Source: Oceanospirillaceae bacterium (lineage in GTDB: Bacteria > Pseudomonadota > Gammaproteobacteria > Pseudomonadales > Balneatricaceae). Taken from it: DNA of 45,986 bases. Position 1 is the stretch's first letter; each line of letters begins with the position of its first letter. The stretch spans positions 1-45,986 of the forward strand of contig NYZU01000035.1 in NCBI GenBank assembly GCA_002686055.1, read 5' to 3'. A model generated the notes under the pieces. The model did not search any database and was not told where the DNA came from. It saw only the letters and a program-made list of their open reading frames with translations. The position numbers and the translations under genes were made by a program. Of the stretch, positions 18,658 to 27,993 are shown piece by piece.

Positions 18658-20136
18658 ATGTTGATGGTTAGTAAAACAACAGCCCTATTTGTACTGACGA
18701 TGTTAGGGATTTTGCTAAGTAGTGCGTCACAGGCAGTGGATTTTGAGGATGCAAAAGCTGCGGTGGTTAAAGTCTATGTGACGTCCGTGGAACCTGATTA
18801 TTACGAGCCATGGAGTCTAATGAATCCCCGCAACTCAACTGGCTCGGGGGTAATTATTGATAGCAACAGGGTATTAACCAACGCCCATGTGGTAGCTGAC
18901 GAGCGCTATATCCAGGTAAGCAAGCATGGTGAGGCTAAAAAGTATCGTGCCAATGTTATGTTTGTATCCCATGCTGCTGATTTGGCTTTATTAGAGGTTG
19001 AAGATCAGAGTTTCTTTGACAATGTAGATCCATTAGCCTTGGGTCAGTTGCCAAAAGCCCAAGAACAAGTGATTGTGCTTGGTTACCCTGTCGGTGGTAA
19101 AAGTTTAAGTGTTACCCAAGGGGTATTATCTCGTATCGAGCATATCTCATATGTGCATTCTGGTAGAACATTTTTAGCTGGGCAGATTGATGCGGCCATC
19201 AATTCTGGCAATAGCGGTGGGCCAGTTATTCAAGACAATAAAATTGTGGGAATTGTGATGCAGGAAATACCGGGTGCCGACAATCTAGGATATATGGTGC
19301 CCCCCGTGATGATTGAACAGTTTTTAACGGATGTTGGGGATGGTCAATTTGATGGCATTCCTGAATTGGGTATTGTTAGTCAACCAGTGGAAAATCCAGG
19401 TATGAAAACCTATTTGGGTCTGGCTGCTGATAAAGATGGCATCCTAGTAAAACGTGTGTTCCCTCGATTAGATAAATTGGTTGAGGTGTTACCCGGGGAT
19501 ATTATTACGGCTGTGGATGGCTATCCTATTGCAGAAGATCAAACCATTGAATTTCGTGAGGGTGAGCGAACACGATGGAGCTATCTAGTGGATACCCAAC
19601 AAATGGGTGGTGCGGTTGAATTATCTTTGTTGCGAGATGGTCAGCCAGTGCAGGTTGAAGTGCCTTTATTTGAAAGTGCTAATGATCATCGGCTGGTACC
19701 GCTGCAGCAATATGATGTACTACCTCAATATCATATTGTCGGCGGAATTGTATTTACCCCATTGACGGTTAATTTGATGCAACGCTGGGGCAGTGATTGG
19801 CGCCAAGGTGCACCAGTATCGTTTTTACATTCTTTAAATAAAATTGCGAAATTCTCTGGTGAAGAGAGGGTGGTGGCATTGCGTGTATTGTCTGGTGATG
19901 TCAATACGGGTTATCACGATTATAGTCGCAGACTGGTACAGTCAGTAAATGGGGAGCGCTTTGATAACTTCGCAGAATTTGTAACACTGCTGAACAACAA
20001 TCAACAGCCCTATTTATCTTTGGTAGATGAAAATGAGTTTGAATTGGTAATTGATGTACAGCAGTCTGAGCAAGAGTTACCTAGGTTGTTGCAACGTTTT
20101 AATGTTCCTGCACCCAGTTTTGTAAATCCTAAATAA
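18658..20136 (+). CDS. Deg/HtrA-type serine protease with signal peptide and PDZ region
   Basis: A secreted or periplasmic trypsin-like protease of 492 residues. The signal peptide is about residues 1-26, ending SSASQA. The triad is His77 (LTNAHVV), Asp108 (AADLALL) and Ser186 (NSGNSGGP). A PDZ-like domain follows (around residues 255-345, GILVKRVFP ... VLPGDIITAVDG). The C-terminal third resembles the extra domain of plant DEG9-like proteases rather than the second PDZ of DegP. I chose the ATG at 18658 because it gives the signal peptide directly; a GTG at 18568 would place 30 polar residues before it. ATG 18664 is also possible. Substrates are unknown. Confidence 0.85.
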   Translation: MLMVSKTTALFVLTMLGILLSSASQAVDFEDAKAAVVKVYVTSVEPDYYEPWSLMNPRNSTGSGVIIDSNRVLTNAHVVADERYIQVSKHGEAKKYRANVMFVSHAADLALLEVEDQSFFDNVDPLALGQLPKAQEQVIVLGYPVGGKSLSVTQGVLSRIEHISYVHSGRTFLAGQIDAAINSGNSGGPVIQDNKIVGIVMQEIPGADNLGYMVPPVMIEQFLTDVGDGQFDGIPELGIVSQPVENPGMKTYLGLAADKDGILVKRVFPRLDKLVEVLPGDIITAVDGYPIAEDQTIEFREGERTRWSYLVDTQQMGGAVELSLLRDGQPVQVEVPLFESANDHRLVPLQQYDVLPQYHIVGGIVFTPLTVNLMQRWGSDWRQGAPVSFLHSLNKIAKFSGEERVVALRVLSGDVNTGYHDYSRRLVQSVNGERFDNFAEFVTLLNNNQQPYLSLVDENEFELVIDVQQSEQELPRLLQRFNVPAPSFVNPK

Positions 20137-20170
20137 CTAAGCGCAGGGAGTTTAAATTGCTTGTAGGTAA

Positions 20171-21094
20171 TTAGATGGCTGGCTTAAGGAGCAGAAACTC
20201 CATTAAAGCCTTTTGTGCATGGAGGCGGTTTTCTGCCTCATCAAATACTACTGAGCGAGGATCAGCAAACAGATTTTCGCTTATTTCCATACCGCGATAA
20301 GCGGGCAAACAGTGCATAAATAGCACATCATCAGCCGCCAGATCGAGCATCGCTTCATCAACCTGATAGCCAGCAAATGCTTGCTCACGTTCTTGCTTTT
20401 CCTCTTCTTGACCCATGGAGGCCCAAGTATCAGTAACAACCAAATGAGCCCCTTTAACTGCTTCTTCAGGGATACGACTGATAGTTATGCGATCTTGATT
20501 AGCCGCAACTAGCTCAGAAGATGGTTCAAAGCCCTCTGGACAGGCGATTTGTAGTTGGAAATCAAATTGCCGAGCCGCGTTAATAAAGGACTGACAAACA
20601 TTATTGCCATCACCTACCCAAGCCACAGTTTTACCCTGAATGCTACCCCGATGTTCAATAAAGGTTTGCATGTCGGCTAATAGCTGACAGGGGTGATAAT
20701 CATCGGTAAGCGCATTAATTACGGGTACCTGTGAGTTAGCAGCAAAATCTTCCACAATGCTATGTTCATCAGTACGAATCATAACGATATCAACCATGCT
20801 GGAAATCACTTTAGCACTGTCATCAATGGGTTCACCACGACCTAATTGTGTATCTCGGGGCGACAAAAAGATGGCATGACCACCCAGTTGTGCCATACCA
20901 GCTTCAAATGAAACCCGAGTCCGAGTAGATGACTTGCTGAAAACCATACCCAAGACACGATTTTTAAAAGGCTCGTAAATATCGCCTTGGTTACGGATGG
21001 CTTTGAGTTCTATAGCCCGCTGCATAACCCAGTTTAATTCCTTAGGGTTAAGGTCTAGCAGTGTTAGAAAATGACGTGGTTGCTTGCTGATCAT
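20171..21094 (-). CDS. argF: Ornithine carbamoyltransferase
   Basis: Makes citrulline from ornithine and carbamoyl phosphate in arginine synthesis. The protein has 307 residues. The carbamoyl-phosphate loop SSTRTR is at residues 55-60; [11 protein letters not shown], the ornithine-side DTWASMGQ and the active-site HCLPAYRG are all present. Single gene, transcribed leftwards. No ArgR box that I would trust is visible upstream. Catabolic OTC is possible in principle, but no arc genes are nearby. Confidence 0.96.
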   Translation of the reverse strand: MISKQPRHFLTLLDLNPKELNWVMQRAIELKAIRNQGDIYEPFKNRVLGMVFSKSSTRTRVSFEAGMAQLGGHAIFLSPRDTQLGRGEPIDDSAKVISSMVDIVMIRTDEHSIVEDFAANSQVPVINALTDDYHPCQLLADMQTFIEHRGSIQGKTVAWVGDGNNVCQSFINAARQFDFQLQIACPEGFEPSSELVAANQDRITISRIPEEAVKGAHLVVTDTWASMGQEEEKQEREQAFAGYQVDEAMLDLAADDVLFMHCLPAYRGMEISENLFADPRSVVFDEAENRLHAQKALMEFLLLKPAI

Positions 21095-21415
21095 AGTGTT
21101 TGCTTGAGCAAAACGAGCATTCTATGTGTTTCCAGACATAGGTGCAACCTGAGCCTATAAAGGCTTGATCGATACTTCACGGGCAACACTATTGCAGCCA
21201 ACATGGTTGTTTCTGTTTTGGCCTTTATTTTAGTCAAATTAAAGGTTATTTTTTTGTAAAATAATAACTGATTAAATGACTTGGTCTTTGTTATAATAAT
21301 TGCCAATTGTTTTATCACCCGGCCTTGAAAAACAGCAAAGCGATGCTATAAAAGGTGAATCACTATATGGCCATGTCTGTTTGCAGATATGGCACTGCTT
21401 GAATAGGATAAGCTA
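21095..21415. promoter_or_regulatory. argF / grxD divergent region with extended -10 promoter
   Basis: A 321-base gap. On the plus strand an extended -10, TG-T-TATAAT (21289-21297), with a weak -35 near 21268-21274 (CTGATT/TGATTA) would start grxD mRNA at about 21304. That leaves a leader of roughly 110 bases. On the argF side a 6-bp hairpin, CTATGT-N8-ACATAG (21122-21141), lies in the argF leader. No ORF here is believable. Confidence 0.45.
21370..21393 (+). promoter_or_regulatory. Strong hairpin in the grxD leader
   Basis: GCCATGTCTG (21370-21379) and CAGATATGGC (21384-21393) form a 10-bp stem, with one G-T pair, closed by the loop TTTG. It is 22 bases before the grxD start and just before the ribosome site AGGATAAG. 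There is no T-run, so it is not a terminator; an mRNA control or stability element is the likely use. Confidence 0.45.
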
Positions 21416-21739
21416 ATGGATACTATTGACGTTATCAAAGACCAAATCAGCAACAACGATATTTTGCTGTATATGAAGGGCACCCCGAAATTTCCACAAT
21501 GTGGTTTTTCGTCCCAAGCTGTGCAAGCTGTAATGGCCTGTGGTGAGCGTTTTGCTTTCGTAAATATCTTAGAAAATCCTGATATTCGAGCTGAACTGCC
21601 TAAATATGCTAATTGGCCAACCTTCCCACAGCTTTGGATTAAAGGCGAATTGGTAGGTGGTTGTGACATCATTATGGAGTTGTCACAATCAGGAGAATTA
21701 ACTGAAATGATTTCTGCTGCAGCCCCTGCTGCAGAATAA
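21416..21739 (+). CDS. grxD: Monothiol glutaredoxin, Grx4 family
   Basis: A 107-residue CGFS-type glutaredoxin that carries and delivers [2Fe-2S] clusters with glutathione and BolA-type partners. The active site CGFS is at residues 29-32 (FPQCGFS). The glutathione-contacting stretches WPTFPQLWIKGELVGG and GCDI are in place. Start: ATG at 21416 with AGGATAAG upstream. A peroxiredoxin follows 57 bases downstream on the same strand, giving a small redox group. Confidence 0.96.
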   Translation: MDTIDVIKDQISNNDILLYMKGTPKFPQCGFSSQAVQAVMACGERFAFVNILENPDIRAELPKYANWPTFPQLWIKGELVGGCDIIMELSQSGELTEMISAAAPAAE

Positions 21740-21796
21740 TTGAATTAAACCAAGAGGTGCACGCCTCTTGTATTCTGACAATCAAGGAGTAACAAC

Positions 21797-22402
21797 ATGA
21801 GCGTATTAGTAGGTAAGCAAGCACCTGACTTTACTGTACCAGCAGTACTAGGTGATGGCACTATTGTGAGTGATTTTAATCTGTCTGAAAACATTAAAGG
21901 CAAATATGGTCTGGTTTTCTTTTATCCATTGGACTTTACCTTTGTTTGTCCTTCGGAGCTGATTGCCTTGGATCACCGTATGGATGATTTTAAAGCCCGC
22001 AATGTAGAAGTAATTGGTGTGTCTATTGACTCACACCATACTCACAATGCTTGGCGTAATACAGCCATCAACGATGGTGGTATCGGCCCAGTTAAGTATA
22101 CCTTGGCTGCTGATATGGCTCATGACATTTGTCGCGCCTACGATGTGGAACTAGCAGATGGCACCAAAGCTTATCGTGGTGCTTTCTTGATTGACCGTGA
22201 TGGTGTTGTCCGTTCACAAATTGTAAACGATCTACCATTAGGTCGTAATATGGATGAGCTAATACGTTTGGTTGACGCTCTACAATTCCATGAAGAACAT
22301 GGTGAAGTTTGTCCAGCTGGTTGGCAAAAAGGCGACTCTGGTATGCAAGAATCTGCTGCTGGCGTAGCTTCTTACCTAAGTGGCAATGCCGACAAACTAT
22401 AA
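21797..22402 (+). CDS. Typical 2-Cys peroxiredoxin (AhpC/Prx1 family)
   Basis: A 201-residue thiol peroxidase that reduces H2O2 and organic peroxides. The peroxidatic cysteine is Cys51 in FTFVCPSE, and the resolving cysteine is Cys172 in GEVCPAGW, close to the C terminus. The start is well set by AAGGAG eight bases before the ATG at 21797. It is followed by a strong terminator, which ends the grxD-prx unit. The reductant (thioredoxin or AhpF) is not encoded nearby. Confidence 0.95.
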   Translation: MSVLVGKQAPDFTVPAVLGDGTIVSDFNLSENIKGKYGLVFFYPLDFTFVCPSELIALDHRMDDFKARNVEVIGVSIDSHHTHNAWRNTAINDGGIGPVKYTLAADMAHDICRAYDVELADGTKAYRGAFLIDRDGVVRSQIVNDLPLGRNMDELIRLVDALQFHEEHGEVCPAGWQKGDSGMQESAAGVASYLSGNADKL

Positions 22403-22468
22403 GTGAGTTTGGCTGACCAACTGGTCAAGCCATGATACAAGCTTAAGTGTTAGTATGTTCACGCTAAG

Positions 22469-22500
22469 CCCCGTTTAGACTTGTCTAGGCGGGGTTTTTT
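22469..22500 (+). terminator. Rho-independent terminator after the peroxiredoxin gene
   Basis: An 11-bp stem starting CCCCG (22469-22473) and ending CGGGG (22490-22494), with two G-T pairs and the loop CTTG, followed by six T bases. Confidence 0.92.
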
Positions 22501-22522
22501 GTTGTTGTCCATAAGGCATTCA

Positions 22523-22551
22523 TTGCATAAGCGAATGGGGGTCGGTAAAAT
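22523..22551 (+). promoter_or_regulatory. Promoter of the mevalonate operon
   Basis: -35 TTGCAT (22523-22528), 17-base spacer, -10 TAAAAT (22546-22551), lying between the peroxiredoxin terminator and the HMG-CoA reductase gene. CATTC (22517-22521) and GAATG (22533-22537) flank the -35 as an inverted pair. Confidence 0.55.
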
Positions 22552-22606
22552 TGGCCTCTTTTCTCCAGCCGTAAGCGCTTCTAGTCTATAAACACAGGTA
22601 AACTGA

Positions 22607-23656
22607 ATGGCAACAAACAGTCCTAAAGTCACCCAAGCCCCTGTACCTATGCGCTTTGTTGGGCCATTAAAGATCCAAGGCCAAGGTTGGGAAGATAAGG
22701 TGTCTGTGCCATTGGCTACCTATGAAACACCCCTCTGGCATTCTGTCGGTCGAGGTGCCAGGGTGTCGGTATTGTGTGATGGTATCAAAACCACCCTTGT
22801 CGATGAGCGTATGAGCCGGTCCATTTTGTTGGAAGCGCAAACCGCATCAGAGGCTTTATCGGCTTGGCAAGCCCTGCAAAATAGCCAAACGCAAATGCAA
22901 GAGGTGGTCAGTCAACATAGCCGCTTTGCCAAATTGGTTGATATGCATGCTCAAATTGTGGGTAACTTGTTGTATCTGCGCTTAGAGTTCACTACGGGTG
23001 ATGCCTCTGGCCACAATATGGTTACTCAGGCGGCTGACAATATAATGAACTGGGTTTTGGCTGCCCATCCACAATTAACCTACTGTTCTATTTCAGCAAA
23101 TTATTGCAGTGATAAAAAAGCCACAGCGGTCAACGGTATTCTAGGACGTGGCAAGTATGTTGTCGCCGAGATTACCATCCCCCGTGCGTTATGTGAAAGG
23201 CGTTTGCTGACCACGCCCGAAAAGGTGGTAGACCTAAATATTAAAAAGAACCTGATTGGAACCCTAATGGCGGGTGGTGTGCGCAGCGCCAATGCTCATT
23301 ATGCCAATATGCTATTGGGTTTTTATTTGGCTACTGGCCAAGATGCTGCCAATATTATTGAAGGTTCTCAGGGTGTTACCCATGCTGAAGTCAAAAATGG
23401 TGATTTGTACTTCTCTTGTACACTCCCCAATTTAATCATGGGCACTGTTGGCAATGGTAAAGGCTTGGATTTTGTCAGTGAAAATCTAGCAAGCTTAGGT
23501 TGTGCAGAGGAGCGGGCAGCAGGTGAAAACGCGCGCCGTTTAGCCCAGATTTGTGCTGCTACAGTGTTATGTGGTGAATTATCCTTATTGGCTGCGCAAA
23601 CGAACCCCGGGGAGTTGATGGAAGCTCACCTAAAGCTAGAGCGTAAAGCACCATGA
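22607..23656 (+). CDS. Hydroxymethylglutaryl-CoA reductase
   Basis: Reduces HMG-CoA to mevalonate. Catalytic residues can be placed: Glu40 (YETPLW, at the TEGCL position of the family), Lys170 or Lys171 in SDKKATAVN, Asp132 in GDASGHNM, and His341 in LMEAHLKLE near the C terminus. At 349 residues it is a short, soluble, catalytic-domain-only form without membrane spans. It is first in the operon; its stop overlaps the start of the isomerase gene (ATGA). Whether it uses NADPH or NADH is not evident. Confidence 0.9.
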   Translation: MATNSPKVTQAPVPMRFVGPLKIQGQGWEDKVSVPLATYETPLWHSVGRGARVSVLCDGIKTTLVDERMSRSILLEAQTASEALSAWQALQNSQTQMQEVVSQHSRFAKLVDMHAQIVGNLLYLRLEFTTGDASGHNMVTQAADNIMNWVLAAHPQLTYCSISANYCSDKKATAVNGILGRGKYVVAEITIPRALCERRLLTTPEKVVDLNIKKNLIGTLMAGGVRSANAHYANMLLGFYLATGQDAANIIEGSQGVTHAEVKNGDLYFSCTLPNLIMGTVGNGKGLDFVSENLASLGCAEERAAGENARRLAQICAATVLCGELSLLAAQTNPGELMEAHLKLERKAP

Positions 23657-24693
23657 GCAATTCCATTTCTAAGCGCAAACGTGAGCATATTGAAGTCATC
23701 AACCGTGATCCAATGGTTGATCGACAAGGCCACTTTTTTGATGCCATTCAACTGCAGCACCGCGCCCTACCAGAAATCAATCTACAAGATGTAGACCCAA
23801 GTATTAGCGTAATGGGCAAAACCTTAAGTTTCCCATTATTAATATCCTCTATGACCGGTGGTGACGATCAATTAGTTAAGAAAGTGAATCGTCATCTTGC
23901 TGAAGCCGCACAGATTACCGGTGTTGCTATGGGTCTAGGTTCGCAGCGCGTCATGTTACAGCAACCAGAGGCAGAGCTTAGCTTTCAGGTGCGTGATGTA
24001 GCGCCAGATATTTTATTGTTCGGAAACCTAGGTGCCATACAGCTCAATAATGGTGTGACCTCAGAGCAAGTAAAAGAGATATTGTCTAAGGTGCAGGCTG
24101 ATGCTTTATTCCTGCATTTAAACCCTTTACAGGAGGCCATCCAACCTGAGGGCGATACCAACTTTGCTGGCTTAGCTGCGCGTATTGGCGAGTTACAAAC
24201 AGCCCTTGATTATCCAGTTGTCCTTAAAGAGGTGGGTGCTGGTCTTAGTGTACAGGATATTGAACTGGGCCTAAGCCAAGGTATTAAATGGTTTGATGTC
24301 GCTGGTCGGGGCGGTACATCTTGGGCTCGTATCGAACAACATCGTCGTAAAGATGATAGTCAGCTTGGCTTTACCTTACAGGATTGGGGTATCCCCACCA
24401 CTGTCTCTTTGCAACAAGCTAGGCCCTATATGCAAGATGCTAACTTTATTGCAAGTGGCGGCCTACGGGATGGGCTAGATCTAATAAAGAGTGTTATAAT
24501 GGGCGGCTATTTAGGCGGTGTTGCCAAACCATTGTTAGCACCCGCTATGGAATCGACTGCAGCAGTCGTTACTGCCATTGAGTCCTTGAAAAAAGAATTT
24601 GTGACCGCCATGTTCTTGTTATCTGCAAAAAATATAGCAGACTTGCGACTTAACGATACTTTGTTGTTGCCGCAGCAGGGTATTAATAAATAG
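23653..24693 (+). CDS. fni: Isopentenyl-diphosphate delta-isomerase type 2 (FMN-dependent)
   Basis: Interconverts IPP and DMAPP using reduced FMN. The 346-residue TIM-barrel protein shows SKRKREHIEV at the N terminus, PLLISSMTGG, the GLGSQRVML segment, LHLNPLQEAIQPEGD and the FMN-phosphate motif VAGRGGTSWARIE. It overlaps HMG-CoA reductase by four bases, so the two are translationally coupled. Type 2 isomerase is commonly found with bacterial mevalonate genes. Confidence 0.95.
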   Translation: MSNSISKRKREHIEVINRDPMVDRQGHFFDAIQLQHRALPEINLQDVDPSISVMGKTLSFPLLISSMTGGDDQLVKKVNRHLAEAAQITGVAMGLGSQRVMLQQPEAELSFQVRDVAPDILLFGNLGAIQLNNGVTSEQVKEILSKVQADALFLHLNPLQEAIQPEGDTNFAGLAARIGELQTALDYPVVLKEVGAGLSVQDIELGLSQGIKWFDVAGRGGTSWARIEQHRRKDDSQLGFTLQDWGIPTTVSLQQARPYMQDANFIASGGLRDGLDLIKSVIMGGYLGGVAKPLLAPAMESTAAVVTAIESLKKEFVTAMFLLSAKNIADLRLNDTLLLPQQGINK

Positions 24694-24761
24694 TGTGGCA
24701 GACAGTCAAGCCACTGTCGTATACGGAAATAACGCGGAAGCGGAAATAATTGAGATCTTTT

Positions 24762-25940
24762 ATGTCTGTCGGTATTGATGACATCAGTTTTTACACATCG
24801 AACTTTTGCTTGGATCTGCAAGAATTAGCAGCTAATAACGGTGCTAGTGCAGCTAAGTATACAGTTGGTATTGGTCAGGATCGTATGAGTATTCCTGGTG
24901 CAGATGAAGATGTGGTTACGATGGCGGCCAACGCTTGCCTACCTTTATTAGAAGGTATGGCAGAGCGGGGCGAGCAAATTGATACTATCACCAGCGTGTT
25001 GTTCGCTACAGAGACAGGTATCGACCAATCTAAAGCTGCAGGTGTTTATCTGCACAAGCTCTTGGGTTTATCATCCCATTGTCGTGTCGTGGAGCTCAAA
25101 CATGCCTGTTATAGTGCGACGGCTGCTTTGCAAATGGCAGCTGCTATGGTGGCGCGTAAACCAGCAGAAAAAATCTTGGTTATAGCCGCAGATATTGCCC
25201 GTTATGAACGCCAATCTCCTGGTGAGGCGACCCAAGGCTGCGGTGCTGCAGCTATGTTAGTCACTACCCAGCCACGGATAATTGAATTAGACCCTGAAAC
25301 GGGTGTGCATACTGAAGATGTGATGGACTTTTGGCGGCCTAATTATCGTTCTACAGCTATTGTTGACGGTAAGTACTCCACCAAGGTTTACCTGCGCAGT
25401 GTGCGCGCTGCCTGGCAAGATTTTCAGCGCCAATCAAGTTTGTTATTTAAGGACTTTGATTACTTCTGTTATCACTTACCCTTTAGTCGCATGGCGCAGA
25501 AAGCCCACACGCATTTGGCCAATGGCCATAAGCATCATATGACCGAAGATGATCTGTCAGAGCAAATTGATGCCAGCTTGATTTACAATCGTATTACCGG
25601 CAATAGTTATACTGCTGCACTTTATATCGGTTTTATCTCCTTACTAGATCATGTAGCCAATATGGTTGGTAAACGGGTTGGCTTCTTTAGTTATGGTTCT
25701 GGCAGTGTTGGAGAATTTTTTACCGGTAAGCTGGTGGCTGGTTATGAAGCCATGCTGCATACCCAACGGCACCAGACCATGTTGGCAGATCGACAACCTA
25801 TTAGCTATGCAGAATATGTGGAAATGTATGATTTTCAGGTGCCAACAGATGGTGGTACGCATGATTTTCCTCAACAAACCAATGGTCGCTTCCGTTTAGC
25901 TGGTATTAGCCAACATAAACGCCAATATGAGGCGCGATGA
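24762..25940 (+). CDS. mvaS: Hydroxymethylglutaryl-CoA synthase
   Basis: Condenses acetyl-CoA with acetoacetyl-CoA. The 392-residue thiolase-fold protein carries the acylated cysteine Cys116 (KHACYSATAAL), Glu84 (ATETGIDQSK) and the His in CYHLPFSRMAQKAH. I start at the ATG 24762 (MSVGIDDISFY), which aligns with the family; a TTG four codons upstream is less likely. It ends with a four-base overlap (ATGA) with the next gene. No thiolase for acetoacetyl-CoA is encoded in this operon. Confidence 0.94.
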   Translation: MSVGIDDISFYTSNFCLDLQELAANNGASAAKYTVGIGQDRMSIPGADEDVVTMAANACLPLLEGMAERGEQIDTITSVLFATETGIDQSKAAGVYLHKLLGLSSHCRVVELKHACYSATAALQMAAAMVARKPAEKILVIAADIARYERQSPGEATQGCGAAAMLVTTQPRIIELDPETGVHTEDVMDFWRPNYRSTAIVDGKYSTKVYLRSVRAAWQDFQRQSSLLFKDFDYFCYHLPFSRMAQKAHTHLANGHKHHMTEDDLSEQIDASLIYNRITGNSYTAALYIGFISLLDHVANMVGKRVGFFSYGSGSVGEFFTGKLVAGYEAMLHTQRHQTMLADRQPISYAEYVEMYDFQVPTDGGTHDFPQQTNGRFRLAGISQHKRQYEAR

Positions 25941-26995
25941 CTAAGCCTGCTGCTGCCCAAAGTCACTATTGGGCTTCAGTACCCGGTAAAGTGATTATTA
26001 CCGGTGAATATGCTGTGGCCTTCGGTCAGTCAGCTATTGGCGTGGCCATTAATCGTTTATCGAAAGCCACCTTAAGCTGTCAGCCAGCTGCCTCCAATAC
26101 TGACCCTATGCTGACTCTGCAGCTACCTCAATTACGTAAGCAGCGGTCTCTCTCTGTCCATCAGGCTCAGCAACTAGCTGACCATGTGGCGCAGCAACAT
26201 AAAGCGTTTTTGGCCGGGCAGATACCTCTGTCTAGTCTATTTTCTGATCCTGAAGATTTACTGCTTGCGGCATTAGGCTATGGTATCTCTACTAATCAGC
26301 TTGCTGTGCAACAGCATCTGGATTTTACCTTACATAGTGAGCTCTTAATGGGTGGCGGTATGGGTTCATCCGCCTCTACCATTGCTGCACTATTGGCAGC
26401 TTTGCTAAACGCCAATGCTTATCCATTTGATAAGCATAGTCTTTATCAACAGGTACAGGTTATCGAGCATTGGCAACATGGTCGTTCAAGTGGTTTGGAC
26501 CCTCGCCTGTGTGTTTATGGCGGTATGCATTTCCTCCAAGGTGGGCAATACCGGCAATTGCATATCTCTATTCCTCCGCAATGGTTTTTGGTGTCTTCTG
26601 GCAACCCCCAAAGCAGTACTGGTGAATGTGTTGAACTGGTGCGACAGCAACAACATTCTGAGTCATTTTGGCAGCAGTTTGGAGAGGTTGTTAAGGCTAT
26701 GGAAGGGGCCTTGTTAGAGGCCGATAGCGACGCTTTGGTGGAGCTAATAAAAACTAACCATCGTTTATTGCAAACATTAACGGTGGTTCCCAAAACAGTG
26801 GCTGATTTTATTGCCCAAGTTGAGCTAGCAGGCGGTGCTGGTAAAGTTTGCGGTGCTGGCAGTATTCGTGGTGAAGCTGGCGGTCTGATATTGGTTGCGG
26901 GCGTTAATATTGAACCCTTAGAAAAGCTTTGTCAGGCAGCAGGTTATCAATATTGGCCCTTGGCAAGTAACCACCAGGGGGTAATGTATGGCTAG
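25937..26995 (+). CDS. GHMP kinase, probable phosphomevalonate kinase
   Basis: A 352-residue GHMP-superfamily kinase. The N terminus has VPGKVIITGEYAVAFGQSAIG, the ATP loop is GGGMGSSASTIAALLAAL, and CGAGSIRGEAGG is the third motif. The operon has two such kinases, and mevalonate must be phosphorylated twice; since the next gene looks more like mevalonate kinase, this one is assigned phosphomevalonate kinase by elimination. The reverse assignment is possible. It overlaps mvaS by four bases and the next kinase by eight. Confidence 0.7.
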   Translation: MTKPAAAQSHYWASVPGKVIITGEYAVAFGQSAIGVAINRLSKATLSCQPAASNTDPMLTLQLPQLRKQRSLSVHQAQQLADHVAQQHKAFLAGQIPLSSLFSDPEDLLLAALGYGISTNQLAVQQHLDFTLHSELLMGGGMGSSASTIAALLAALLNANAYPFDKHSLYQQVQVIEHWQHGRSSGLDPRLCVYGGMHFLQGGQYRQLHISIPPQWFLVSSGNPQSSTGECVELVRQQQHSESFWQQFGEVVKAMEGALLEADSDALVELIKTNHRLLQTLTVVPKTVADFIAQVELAGGAGKVCGAGSIRGEAGGLILVAGVNIEPLEKLCQAAGYQYWPLASNHQGVMYG

Positions 26996-27959
26996 GCAAG
27001 GGATTATTTGCTCTGCTCCCGGCAGTGCCATGCTGTTAGGTGAACATGCTGTGCTGCATGGTTATCCAGCCTTGGTGGCGGCTTTGGATACTAGGCTTAA
27101 GGTAATATTAACGCCACTTGAAAACCAACAATTGTGTATAGAGTCTAGTTTGGGTCAATGGCAGTCTCCCTTAAGTGATTTAGCTGAGCTACCTATTGCT
27201 GGTCATCCCTTACGCTTTGTCTTTGCTGGCATACAACAAGTAGCTGTACAGGCAGATTTACCAACTGGCTTGATGATCACCATTGAGTCTGAAATTGATA
27301 GCACTATGGGGCTGGGTTCTTCGGCTGCCCTGAGTGTGGCTTTAGTGGCCGTATTGCGCCGCTGGCTAAACTTGGATACGGCGCCTGTGGTTATTTTGGC
27401 TGAGGCCGTAGCGCTAATTCGCCAAGTGCAAGGGCGGGGTTCCGGTGCTGATGCTGCGGCTAGTTGCTATGGTGGTTTGGTGCGTTATGATGCAGACTCA
27501 AAACAAGCACAACCTTTGCAATTAGATGCCAATATAGCCATGCCGGCTCTACGCCTAATTTACACCGGTTATAAGACGCCAACGGCCGATGTTATAGCCA
27601 TGGTGACAAAATGGGCGCAGGCTAAACCACAAGCCTACGCAGACATATATAAATCTATGGGTGAGCTGGTTATTAGTGCTGAGGCAGCTATATTACAAGC
27701 CGATTGGCCTACCTTTGCTAAGGTCATAAATGCCTATCAGCAACAAATGGTTGCCTTGGGGGTTTGTGATCAAGGGACACAAAAGGCCATTAATGCTGCT
27801 TGGCAACAAGTAACAGCAGGTAACCAGCTTGCGGCGGTAAAAATATCTGGCTCAGGTCTAGGCGATTGTATACTTGGTCTTGCCGTACCAGAACTAGTAG
27901 ACTGGCCTCATAGACAATTTTCTATGCATATTGGCATGCAGGGTTTAGTATGGCACTAA
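26988..27959 (+). CDS. GHMP kinase, probable mevalonate kinase
   Basis: A 323-residue GHMP kinase with APGSAMLLGEHAVLHGYPALVAA at the N terminus, the ATP loop MGLGSSAALSVALVAVL, GRGSGADAAASCYGG and KISGSGLGDCILG. The LGEHAVLHGYPAL segment is close to the classical mevalonate kinase signature. It would make mevalonate 5-phosphate from mevalonate. It starts within the last codons of the preceding kinase gene, so translation is coupled. The gap to the decarboxylase gene is 34 bases. Confidence 0.72.
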   Translation: MARQGIICSAPGSAMLLGEHAVLHGYPALVAALDTRLKVILTPLENQQLCIESSLGQWQSPLSDLAELPIAGHPLRFVFAGIQQVAVQADLPTGLMITIESEIDSTMGLGSSAALSVALVAVLRRWLNLDTAPVVILAEAVALIRQVQGRGSGADAAASCYGGLVRYDADSKQAQPLQLDANIAMPALRLIYTGYKTPTADVIAMVTKWAQAKPQAYADIYKSMGELVISAEAAILQADWPTFAKVINAYQQQMVALGVCDQGTQKAINAAWQQVTAGNQLAAVKISGSGLGDCILGLAVPELVDWPHRQFSMHIGMQGLVWH

Positions 27960-27993
27960 TCAGCCAGTGGGTGGACAATAAACTAGAGATACT

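Noticed and set aside
21095-21170. ArgR boxes upstream of argF
   Set aside because: No pair of TGAAT-like palindromes with the right spacing was found.
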